Source: Apteryx mantelli (taxonomy: Eukaryota; Chordata; Aves; Apterygiformes; Apterygidae). Taken from it: DNA of 64,000 nucleotides. Within the stretch, counting starts at the first letter, position 1; every line of letters starts with the position of its first letter. A program made the position numbers and the translations under genes. The stretch covers positions 2,004,726 through 2,068,725 of the forward strand of contig NC_090011.1 in assembly GCF_036417845.1 (NCBI RefSeq), given 5' to 3'. Shown here in pieces: positions 1 to 9,449 of the stretch. Below the pieces are notes generated by a model. It had not been told where the DNA came from. It searched no databases and saw nothing but the letters and a program-made list of their open reading frames with translations.

Positions 1-68
1 GTGTCCCCCCACGTCCCTCCGCATCCCCACGTCCCCGTGTCCCCCCCGCATCCCCCTTGTCCGGGCAC

Positions 69-3000
69 CTTCGCTCTTCTTGGGCTCCACCTTGATCTTC
101 TTGAGGCGCTTGAGCATGCCGCGGAGGTCGGTGATGCCGTACTGGAAGGCGATGCGCTCGTACTCGCTCTTCTTGGTGACGCCCCTTGAGCAGCTCCCAG
201 ATCTCCGGCGGGAAGGGGTCGTCCTCGTCCTTCTTCTTCTTCTTCTCCTCCGCCTGGCCCTCCCTGCGGCACCGGCGGGGCCTCGTACGCGCACGGCTCC
301 TCGTGCGTGCACCTTGCACGGCCTCGCACGCGCACGGCTCCTCGTGCGGCCTCGTGCGTGCACCTCGCATGGCCTTGCACGCGCACAGCTCCTTGCATGA
401 TCTCATGCGTGCACCTTGTGCAGCCTTGCACGTGTTCACCCGCTTGCATGGCTTCGTGCACGCCCGTTGCACAGCCTTGCACGCGCACAGCCCCTCGCAC
501 AGCCTCACGTGTGCCCCTTGCACGGCCTCGCACGTGCACAGCTCCTTGCATGCCCTTGTGCACCCTCGCACATCCTCACGCACCCTCACACGCCCTCGGG
601 CACCCACGCACGCCCTCGCCACCCTTGCACACCCTCACACACCCTCATGCACCCTCGCGCACCCTCGCACACCCTCATGCACCCTCACACACCCTCACGC
701 GCCCTTGCACGCACTCATGCACCTTCGCACGTCCTTGCACACCGCACACCCTCATGCACCCTCGCACACCCTCACGCACCCTTGCACGCCTTTGCACACC
801 CTCATGCACCCTCGTGCACCCTCGTGCACCTCGTGCACCCTTGCACACCCTCATGCACCCTCACACACCCTTGCACACCCTCACACGCCCTTGAACACCC
901 TCACATGCCCTCATGCACTCTCGCACACCCTCGCACACCTTCACACACCCTCATGCACCCTCGCACACCCTCACACACTCTCGCACACTCTCGCACACCC
1001 CTCGCGCACCCTCGCACACCCTCGCGCGCCCTCGCACACCCTCCGCACGAGCACCCACCGCTTCTTGAGCAGCCCGCTGAAGTCCAGCTCCCCGGCGGCG
1101 TCGCTCTTGGCTTCACCCCTGAGGGGAGACGGGGGGGGGCGGTGGGTGTTGGGGGGCCCCGGGGGGGTCCCAAGGGGTGCGAGGGGCTTGGGGGGGCCCC
1201 CGAGGTGTTTTGGGGGTCGGGGGGGACCCCAGGGGTGTGCTGGGGTTTGGGGGGGGTCCCCAGCAATGGGGTTTGGGGGGTCCCAGGGTACGATGGGGTT
1301 CGGGGGGGTCCCCAGGATGTTTTGGGGGTCGGGGGGGTCCCCAGCAATGGGGTTTGGGGGGTCCCAGTGTACAATGGGGTTCGGGGGGGTCCCCAAAGTG
1401 CTTCGGGGGTCGGGGGGTCCCCAGCGATGGGGTTTGGGGGGGCCCCAAGGTACGGTGGGGTTCAGGGGGTCCCAGAGACGAGAGCAGATTTGAGGGGGGT
1501 CCCCTGGGGCAGTTGGGTTTCGAGGGGGGGGTCCCAAGGGTGAGAGGGGGTTCGGGGGGGGGTCCCCAAGGTCTGCTGGGGTTTGGGGGGGGTCCCGGGG
1601 TGAAGTGGGGATCAGAGGGAGCCCCCCAAGGTGTTTTGGGGTTGGGGGGGGTCCCCAGTCCATGGGGATGGTCTGGGGGGGGGCCCCAGTCTGTGCTGGG
1701 GTTCGGGGGGGGTCCCCCAGTCTATAGGGGTTTTTGGGGGGGGTCCTCGGTTCTTGGGGGGGGGGGGGGCCGCACTCACGTCCGTTTGAAAGCCTGCAGC
1801 ACGTTGTCCTTGTCATTGGGGCGGGGGGCTGCCGGACAGACAGGGGGACGTGAGACCCCCCCACACACACTCCACGTCGTTCCCCCCCCCCCCCACCTCC
1901 CCAAACGGCTCCAGGGCCAGGCCCGGCCTGGGGGGGGGGGGTCCCCCGGGGGGGGGACCCAGGTGCGGGGAGTCCTGAGGGGGTCCTAAGTCTGGGGAGA
2001 TCCCGGGGGGGGGGGTCCCAGGGGGACCTGGGTCTGGGGGGGTCTGGGGGGGTCCCGGAGGGGGGTCCTGGGGGGGTCCCAGGTGTCCCAGGGAGGTCCT
2101 GGGGGGGGGATCCCGGGTCTGGGGGGGTCTTGAAGGGTCCTGGGGTTCCTGGGAGAGGTCCCGGGGGGGGGGGGTCCCGGGTCTGGGGGGGTCCTGGAGG
2201 GTCCCAGGAGGGTCCTGGGTCTGGGGGGGTCCTGGAGGGTCTCAGGGATCCTGGGGGGGTCCCAGGGGGGTCCCAGGTGTCCCGGGAGGGTCCTGGGGGG
2301 GGGATCCCGGGTCTGGGGGGGTCCCAGGGGTCCTGGGGGGGTCCTGGGGGGAGGTCCCGGGTCTGGGGGGGTCTTGGAGGGTCCCGGGGGTCCTGGGAGA
2401 GGTCCCGGGGGGGGGGTCCTGGTTCTGGGGGGGGTCCTGGAGGGTCTCAGGGATCCTGGGGGGGGTCCCAGGGGGGTCCCAGGTGTCCCGGGAGGGTCCT
2501 GGGGGGGGATCCCGGGTCTGGGGGGGTCCCAGGGGTCCGGGGGGGGAGGTCCCGGGTCTGGGGGGGTCTTGGAGGATCCCAGGTGTCCCAGGAAGGTCCT
2601 GGGGGGGTCCCAGGGGGGTCCCGGGTCTGGGGGGGGTCCCGGGGAGGTCCGGGGGGGGCCCCGCTCACCCTCCACGTCGATGTTGAAGGAGCAGCTGTCC
2701 TTCTTGTCCTTGGCCGTCACCTCGCAGCGATAGTCGCCCCGGTCGCCGATCGCCACCTTGCTGATGTGCAGCTCGAAGGTGTACGTCTGCCGCGCGCCAC
2801 CGACACGCCACCGACACGCCACCGACGCGCCAGGGACACGCACCCACCGACACAGCACAGGTACAGCAAGGACACAGCAAAAACATGCCAGGGACATGCC
2901 AGGGACACGGTGCCAACGCAGCAAGGACACACCACCGACATGGCACAGACACGGCACAGACATGGCAAGGACACGCCACAACATGCCAAGGACACGCCAC

Positions 3001-6000
3001 GCACACGGCAAGGACACGGATAGAGAGAGAGCAAGAGGGGGGAAACACGGGCAGGGACGTGGTGAGGGACACGGCGGGAAGGGCACCCGGTGCCTCCCAG
3101 CGCCTCCCAGCGCCTCCCAGTGCCTTCCAGAGCCCCTAGTCTCTCCCAGCGCCTCCCAGCGTCTCCCAGTGCCTCCCAGCGTCTCCCAGCGTCTCCCAGT
3201 GCCTTCCAGAGCCCCCTAAGTCTCTCCCGGTGCCTCCCAGTTCCCCCAAAACTCTCCCACTTGCTTCCCACTCCCTCCAGTTTCTCCCAGTCCCTCCAAG
3301 CCTCTCCCAGTGTCCCCAGTCCCTCCCAGTGCCCCCCAGTGCCCCCAGTCTCCCCCAGTGCTCCCAGTCTCCCCCAGTGTCCCCAGCTTCTCCCAGTGCC
3401 CCCCCCAATACTACCCTAGACTCTCCCAGCGCTACCCAGTCTCTCCAGTACCTCCCAGTGCTGTCTCAGTGCCTCCCGGTGCCCCCCCAGTGCCTCCCAG
3501 TGCCCCCCCCAGCGCTGCCCCCAGTGCCTCCCAGTCCCTCCCAGTGCCCCCCAGTGCCTCCCAGTGCCGCCCCAGTGCCTCCCAGTGCCCCCCCCAGTGC
3601 TGCCCCAGTGCCTCTCAGTCCCTCCCAGTGCCGCCCAGTGCCTCCCAGTGCCCCCCAGTGCCCCCCAGTGCCTCCCGGTGCCCCCCCAGTGCCTCCCAGT
3701 GCCTCCCGGTGCCCCCCCAGTGCCTCCCAGTGCCTCCCAGTGCCCCCCCAGTGCTACCCCAGCGCCTCCCAGTCCCTCCCAGTGCCCCCCAGTGCCTCCC
3801 AGTGCCCCCCCCAGTGCCGCCCCAGTGCCTCCTGGTGCCCCCCCAGTGCCTCCCAGTGCCCCCCCCAGTGCCGCCCCAGTGCCTCCCAGTGCCCCCCCCA
3901 GTGCCCCCCAGTGCCGCCACCTGGCTGTCCTTGTCGAAGGCCTCCCTTGAACTGGAAGCGGGCGCCGCTCTTGCTGCCCAGCTCCAGCCACTTGCCCTTG
4001 AACCACTTCACCGTCGGCTTGGCCGCCAGCTGCGCCCCGGCCACGCGGGCCACCGCCACCACGTCCTTGCCTGGGGACACCGCGGCGCGTCACCCCGGCG
4101 ACCCACGGACACCCCACGGGGACCCCCGCCACCCCACGGCCACCCACGGGGACACACGGACACCCCATGGGGACACACGGCCGCGGGGGACCCCCAGATC
4201 CCAGCCACGCGGGCCACCGCCACCGCGTCCTTCCCTGGGGACACCCCAAGGTGTCACCCCAGGGACCGCCCATGACCCACAGCCACCCCACGGCGACCCC
4301 GTAGGGATCCTAAGGCCCCCCCCAGCCCCATGGGGACCCCCAGGACCCTCCACAGCCCCCCCAGGACCCCCCCAAATCCATGGGGACCCCTGGGACCCTT
4401 CTCCAGCCCCCTGGGGATCCCCCCAGGACCCCCCCCAGCCCCCCAGGGACCCCCCAGGACCCTTCTCCAGCCCCCCAGGACCCCCCCAACCCCACGGGGA
4501 CCCCCCCAGGACCCCCCCAGCCCCACAGAGACCCCCCCAGGACCCTTCTCCAGCCCCCCGGGACCCCCCCAGCCTCACGGGGACCCCCCCGGGCCCCCCC
4601 CCCCCCCAAACCTACCGCTGTCCACGAGGATGTTCTGGGGCTTGCGCAGGAAGAGCCCGTCGGGGTCGCACACCTCGGGGGGGTGGAGGTCGTCTGCGCG
4701 GCAGGGGGGTCAAAGGGGGGGGGGGGGGACACGCGCCGGGGGGGGGACACGTGCCGGGGGGGGGGACACACACATGGGGGGGGGGGACGCGCCGGCTCCT
4801 CACCCAGGGAGTCATCCTTGCTGTCTGCAACGCAACGGGGGGGTTAGAGGCACCCCCAACCTGAGCCCCCCCCCCCCAAGGACCCTGAGCCCAAGGCTGC
4901 CCCCCCCCAATGGCAACCCTGACCCCCCCCCAGCACCCTGGACCCCCCCCCCCAGCACCCTGACCCCGAACCTGACACCCCCACAGCACCCTGACCCCCC
5001 CCCTCCAGCACCCTGACCCCGAACCTGACTCCCCCACAGCACCCTGACCCCCCCCCTCCAGCACCCTGACGCCCTCCCAGGCACCCTGACCCCAAAGTCG
5101 CCCCCCCAATGGCACCCTGACCCCCCCCCCCAGGCACCCTGACCCCAAAGTTGCCCCCCCATGGCACCTGACCCCCCCCGGGCACCCTGACCCCAAAGTT
5201 GCCCCCCTCAATGGCACCCTGCTCTCCCCCGGGGGCACCCTAACCCCCACCCTGCCCCCCCAGGCACCCTGACCCCAAAGTTGCCCCCCCCAATGGCACC
5301 CTGACCCCCCCCACAGCACCCTGACCCCGAACCTGAGCCCCCCCCCCAGGCACCCTGACCCCAAAGTTGCCCCCCCCCCAATGGCACCTTGACCCCCCCC
5401 CACAGCACCCTGACCCTGACCCTGAGCCCCCCCCCCAGGCACCCTGACCCCAAAGTTGCCCCCCCCCATGGCACCCTGACCCCCCTGGGCACCCTGACCC
5501 CCCCCAGCACCCTGACCCCAAAGTCGCCCCCCCCAATGGCACCTTGACCCCCCCCCCCACAGCACCCTGACCCTGAACCTGAGCCCCCCCCCCAGGCACC
5601 CTGACCCCAAAGTTGCCCCCCCATGGCACCCTGACCCCCCCTGGGCACCCTGACCCCAAAGTTGCCCCCCCCAATGGCACCTTGACCCCCCCCACAGCAC
5701 CCTGACCCCGAACCTGAGCCCCTCCCCAGGCACCCTGACCCCAAAGTTGCCCCCCCCAATGGCACCTTGACCCCCCCCCACAGCACCCTGACCCTGAACC
5801 TGAGCCCCCCCCCAGGCACCCTGACCCCAAAGTTGCCCCCCCATGGCACCCTGACCCCCCCCGGGCACCCTGACCCCCCCCCAGCACCCTGACCCCAAAG
5901 CTGGCCCCCCCCCGGAGCACCCTGCCCCTCCCCAGCACCCTGCCCCCCCCCCGGGCACCCAGCCCCCCCCCGACCTTTCGGGGGCTCCTGCTCCGCTCCC

Positions 6001-7857
6001 TCTTTCTGCTCCTTTTTCTCCTCCGCTTTTTTCTCCTCCTTTTTTTCCTTCTTTTCCTCCTTTTTCGCCTCCTTTTTGGCAGCTGGGTGGGGGCGGGAGA
6101 GGGGGTGAGACCCTCCCCCCCCCCGGGGGGCAAATACCCCCCCCGGGGGCAATTGCCCCCTCCCAGTCCTTCTCCCCACCCCTAGGGGCAACTAGCTCCC
6201 CCCTGGGGCAATTATCCCTCCCCCAGGGGCAACTATGCCCCCCCCGGGGCAATTGCCCCCCCCGGCTCCTTCCCCCCCCCCACCAGGGGCAATTACTCCC
6301 CTAAATCTTTCATTTCTGGTCCCAAGATTTGCCCCCCCCCAGGTTCTTCCCCCCCTACCAGGGGCAATTACCCCCCCCGGGTCCTCCTGCCGCCAGCAAT
6401 TGCCCCCCCAGGGTATTTGCCCACCCCAAGGGCACAACATACCATGGGGGGCAAATAACACCCGGGGGGGGGCAAATGGCATGTTGGGGGGGGGAATGAC
6501 ACATCAAGGGGACAAATGGCACCTTGGAGAAGGCAAATAACACCGGGGGGGGGCAAATAACACCCTGAGGCAGATAAATGGCACTTCAGGGGGGGCAAAT
6601 GACACCCCGGGGAGGGCAAATAACGCCCTGGGGGGGGGGGGCAAACGACACCGGGGGGGGGGAATGACAAGTCAGCACAGAAAATGACACCCCAGGGGAC
6701 CAATAACGCCCGGGGGGGGGGTAAATGACACCTGGGGGGGGGGTAAATGACACCCTGAAGGAGGTAAATGACACCCGGGGGGGGGTAAATGACACCTCGG
6801 GGACACCCGGGGGGGGGGCCCGGGGGGGCCAGGCCGGGGGGGGGGGCGCTGGCACCCAGGGGAGCCCTATATAAGGCCGGGATTCGTCTCCGACCCCCCC
6901 CCCCCCCCCCGTAAATAACCCGGGGCCGGGGCTCAGCTGTCACCGGGCTCATGTCACCGCAGGGGGGGGGACACGGGGACATGGGGACACCGGGGGGGGG
7001 GGAACCGGTCTGAAACCCCCCCCCTCGAAAGCCACCCCGCGTCCCGTTGTCCCCCCCCCCCCACCCATGCTTGGTGTCATCCTCTCCCCCTCTGCAGGGT
7101 GTCCCCCCCCCTCGGTGTCACCCCCCCCGGTGTCCTCGTGTGTCCCCCCCCCCCCGGGCTGATTTAGTGGCCGCCACCTGCGGGTGCCCTTTCGGGGCGG
7201 CTCACGTGGGCACCCGAAATCTGACCCCCCCTTCCCCCCCCCCCACGGGGTAACCCGAGCCCGGCTCCCCGCACACGCGTGTGCCGGCACACGCGTGTCA
7301 CCGTCCCCCCCCGCAGGACACACGCGTGTCACCGTCCCCCCCCCCCGCAGGGCACACGCGTGTGCGGAGCAGCGGCGCCGCTTGCACACGCGTGTGCAAA
7401 CCCCCCCCCCAAAGTGTCCCCAAATACCCCCAAACCCAACTGCCCCCCCCCAGCCATGTCCTCCTGCCCCTGCCAGGGACAATTGCCCCCCCCAACTGCT
7501 TCTGCCCCAAATAGGGGCAATTCCCCCCCCAGGTCCTTCTGCCCCTGCCTGGGGCAATTGCTCCCCCCACAGTCCCTCTCCCCCCCACCAGGAGTAGTTG
7601 CCCCCCCCCCCACAGTCCTTCTGCCCCCATCAGGGGCAATTGCCCCCCCTTCTCCCCCTGCCAGGGGCAAGTCGTGTCCCCCCCCACCCCGAGTCTTCCT
7701 GCCCCTACCAGGAGCAATTGCCCCCCCCCAAAGTCCTTTTCCTTCCACCAACAGCAATCACCCCCCCCCAATGCTTTTGCCCCTGCCTGGGGCAATTGCC
7801 CCCCCCCCAGCTAATTGCCCCCCCCCCCGCCCTACCGGCCTTGGGGGGTTCGGGCAT
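69..7857 (-). CDS. MYBPC2: Myosin-binding protein C, fast type (5' part, runs off the left edge)
   Basis: Thick-filament protein of the sarcomere A-band that binds myosin. Coding exons in transcript order: 7857-7836, 6082-5975, a 21-nt micro-exon 4824-4804, 4693-4616, 4070-3921, 2786-2669, 1828-1780, 1118-1059, 263-69. The start MPEPPKA resembles mammalian MYBPC2 and is followed by a Lys/Glu-rich stretch. Exons 4070-2669 encode Ig domain C1, with [18 protein letters not shown] and [13 protein letters not shown]. Exons 1118-69 begin the MyBP-C motif ([31 protein letters not shown]). All junctions are GT-AG and in phase if one surplus base is discounted in each of two runs, C182-185 and C3944-3946. 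Domains C2-C10 would lie beyond the left edge. The fast paralog is preferred over MYBPC1 and MYBPC3 because the C1 residues agree best with MYBPC2 from memory; no alignment was run. Confidence 0.9.
270..1045. repeat. CACCCTCGCACACCCTCATG-type minisatellite in a MYBPC2 intron
   Basis: Degenerate tandem array of 10-20 base units such as CACCCTCACACACCCTCATG filling the intron between the exons at 69-263 and 1059-1118. Its first part is richer in GCACGCGCACGGC units. It produces long spurious open frames on the + strand. No coding signal was seen. Confidence 0.85.
1125..1775. repeat. G-rich minisatellite in a MYBPC2 intron
   Basis: Imperfect units built around CAATGGGGTTTGGGGGGTCC and GGTGTTTTGGGGGTCGGGG fill the intron between exons 1059-1118 and 1780-1828. 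Long G runs on the + strand are dense enough for G-quadruplex formation. Confidence 0.85.
1925..2662. repeat. GGTCCCGGGTCTGGGGGGG minisatellite
   Basis: Tandem units of roughly 25-40 bases (GGTCCTGGGGGG, GGTCCCGGGTCTGGGGGGG) fill most of the intron between exons 1780-1828 and 2669-2786. Confidence 0.85.
2790..3915. repeat. Two adjoining minisatellites in a MYBPC2 intron
   Basis: From 2790 to about 3060 the intron is built of GACACGGCAAGGACACGCCA-like units. From about 3090 to 3915 it is an array of CAGTGCCTCCCAGTGCCCCC units. Neither part codes. Confidence 0.85.
4075..4262 (-). repeat. Partial tandem copy of a MYBPC2 exon start (acceptor plus exon head)
   Basis: About 57 bases around the acceptor of the exon at 4070-3921 recur at about 4203-4261. 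The copy has its own CCCAG acceptor (exon-like start at 4234) and encodes [12 protein letters not shown] against [12 protein letters not shown] in the real exon. It has no donor or exon body and lies inside the upstream intron. Confidence 0.8.
4263..4610. repeat. CCCAGGACCCCCCCAGCCCC minisatellite
   Basis: C-rich units (CCATGGGGACCCC, GACCCTTCTCCAGCCCCC) fill the remaining intron between exons 3921-4070 and 4616-4693. Nothing else was seen. Confidence 0.75.
4840..5970. repeat. GGCACCCTGACCCCAAAGTT minisatellite in a MYBPC2 intron
   Basis: Tandem units combining GGCACCCTGACCCCAAAGTT, GCCCCCCCAATGGCACC and CAGCACCCTGACCCC span the intron between the micro-exon and the Lys/Glu exon. The minus-strand translation gives a spurious Gly/Val-rich open frame of several hundred residues. 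Confidence 0.85.
6090..6830. repeat. Palindromic GGGGCAATTGCCCC units and a GGGTAAATGACACC array (MYBPC2 intron 1)
   Basis: From about 6140 to 6420 the palindrome GGGGCAATTGCCCC and variants recur several times. From about 6430 to 6800 the repeat changes to G runs separated by GCAAATAACACC or TAAATGACACC. All of it lies in MYBPC2 intron 1. Confidence 0.8.
6865..6940. promoter_or_regulatory. Possible intronic muscle enhancer or alternative promoter
   Basis: CCTATATAAGG (about 6866-6876) reads as a TATA box and also as a CArG-like element with seven A/T bases. It is followed about 60 bases later by the E-box CAGCTG (about 6931-6938). It sits in intron 1 of a muscle gene. No coding start is attached to it on either strand. 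Confidence 0.3.
7440..7830. repeat. Second block of GGGGCAATTGCCCC palindromes
   Basis: At least eight variants of GGGGCAATTGCCCCCC, each followed by a CTTCTGCCCCT-like spacer, recur between about 7480 and 7820, directly downstream of MYBPC2 exon 1 on the minus strand. Confidence 0.8.
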
Positions 7858-7975
7858 GGCTGCGCAGTGCCGGGCTCCGGCTCGGCTCCGGCTGCTCCGG
7901 GCGGCTCCGGCCCTATAAAGCCCCGGGCCCCCCCCCGGGCCCCCCCCTGCCCGGCCCCCCGGCCAAAAATACCCC
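7858..7975 (-). promoter_or_regulatory. MYBPC2: Probable MYBPC2 promoter
   Basis: On the minus strand a TATA-like CTTTATAGG (7912-7920) lies about 55 bases upstream of the ATG at 7857-7855. About 45 bases further up is GTATTTTTGG (7963-7972), which resembles an MEF2 or half-CArG site. That arrangement suits a muscle gene. The transcription start is inferred, not seen. Confidence 0.5.
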
Positions 7976-7979
7976 CCCC

Positions 7980-8540
7980 CCCGGCCCAGGGACACCCCAG
8001 GCCGGGCCTGTGGGGGGGGGCACGGGGGGGGGTGAGAGGGGTTTAGGGGGGGGGATTAGCCCCTGGGGGGGGGGGAATTGCTCTCTGGGGGGGGGGGATT
8101 GCTCCATGCTTTCTCTAGGAATTACCCCGGGGGGGGGGGAAATTGTTCCCCCTCCTTCCCTTGGGAATTGCCCCCCCCCCCTCCGGTGTAACCCGAGCGC
8201 CCGGGGATTTGGCAGCTTCTGGTGTCTAATCCCGGGGGGGGACGGGGACGGGGGGGGGCACATGCCACCGTGGGGGGACGGATGTGTCCCCGTGTCCCCC
8301 CCCCCGCCCGCCACCCGGTCAGGTTCAGGGCTTGATCCTGGGGGGGGGGGATCGCCGGGGGGGGGGCCACCTGCCACCTGCCGCCGCGGGGACGGATGTG
8401 TGTCCGTGTGTCCCCCCCCCCCCCGCTCCCCGCGCGGCTCTGGGTGACACCAGGGACCTCCGTGTCCCCCCCCCCAACCAGGGGCCCCCCACTGCCCCGC
8501 GCGCCCCCCCCCAACCAGGACACTCGCGTCTCCCTCCCCT
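7980..8540. other. MYBPC2-IRF3 intergenic spacer
   Basis: G- and C-run spacer between the divergent MYBPC2 and IRF3 starts. It contains repeated GGGACGGATGTGT and GTCCCCCCCC phrases. No coding or RNA signal was seen. Confidence 0.6.
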
Positions 8541-8546
8541 CCCCGT

Positions 8547-8667
8547 CCGCCATGTTGGCGCCCCGCCCGCCGCCGTCACGTGACGCGGCACCGCCGTCAC
8601 GTGACGCGCCGCCGCCGTCACGTGACCGGGCCGCGGCAGTTCCGGCGGGAGCGCGGCACGCGAGCAG
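8547..8667 (+). promoter_or_regulatory. IRF3: IRF3 promoter and 5'UTR exon with three GTCACGTGAC palindromes
   Basis: A YY1-like CCGCCATGTTGG (8547-8558) is followed by three identical palindromes GTCACGTGAC at 8575-8584, 8596-8605 and 8617-8626, 21 bases apart. This 10-mer is the published CLEAR/TFEB consensus and also a perfect USF/MITF E-box. A non-coding first exon is inferred to end at 8667 (GAGCAG before GTACTG). The transcription start probably lies within or just after the palindromes. Confidence 0.7.
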
Positions 8668-8689
8668 GTACTGGGGGGGGGGGGAGGGG

Positions 8690-9440
8690 GGTCACGTGGG
8701 TCACGTGGGCCCCGGCGAGGGGAGCCGGGAGGGGGTCCGGGCTCGGTCTGCCCCTCCCCCCCCCGGGGCCCGAGCTGCCCCCCCCGGGGCCCGATTTACT
8801 TCCTTCCCCCCCCCCCCCCCCCCAGGGCCCGATCTGCCCCGCCTGGGCCCCCCATCTGCCCCTCCCCAGGTCCCAGTCTGCCTCCTCTGGGCCCCCATTC
8901 TGCCCCCCCCCCGGGCCCCCATCTGCCCCCCAGGGCCCCCAGTCTGCCCCCCTGGGCCCCCAATCTGCCCCCCCAGGGCTCTCATCTACCCCCCGCCGTC
9001 CCCGGGGTCATCTTGCCCCGTGGTGACCCCCCCCACCATCGCCCCCAGGGGCCATGGGCACCTCGAAGCCCCCCCAGGACCCCTAATCTGCCCCCCAGGG
9101 CCCCCATCTACCCCCCTGGACCCCCAGTCTGCCCCCCCTGGGTCCCAATCTGCCCCCCCATCCCCTGTGGCCATCTCACCCCACAGTGACCCCCCCCCAT
9201 CGCCCCCAGGGGCCATGGGCACCCCGAAGCCCCCCCCCAGGACCCCTAATCTGCCCCTCAGGGCCCTCATCTGCCCCCCCTGGACCCCCCATCTGCCCCC
9301 CTGGACCCCCCATCTGCCCCTCCCAGACCCCCAATCCGCCCCACAGAGCCCCCATCTGCCCCCCTGGGTTCCAATCTACCCCCCCCCGTCCCCCTGTGGC
9401 CATCTCGCCCCGCGGTGACCCCCCCCTCTCCCGTCGCCCC
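8690..9440 (+). repeat. Tandem array in IRF3 intron 1 carrying copies of the start exon
   Basis: Units such as CCCCCAATCTGCCCCCC fill the intron. Two copies of the exon-2 head, with acceptor and initiator, occur at 9041-9070 (ATG at 9054) and 9203-9232 (ATG at 9215), before the genuine one at 9441-9470 (ATG at 9450). Confidence 0.85.
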
Positions 9441-9449
9441 CAGGGGGCC

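Noticed and set aside
6865-6876. TATATAAG as the MYBPC2 promoter
   Set aside because: The MPEPPKA start exon lies upstream at 7857-7836 and joins the next exon in phase, so this element is intronic.
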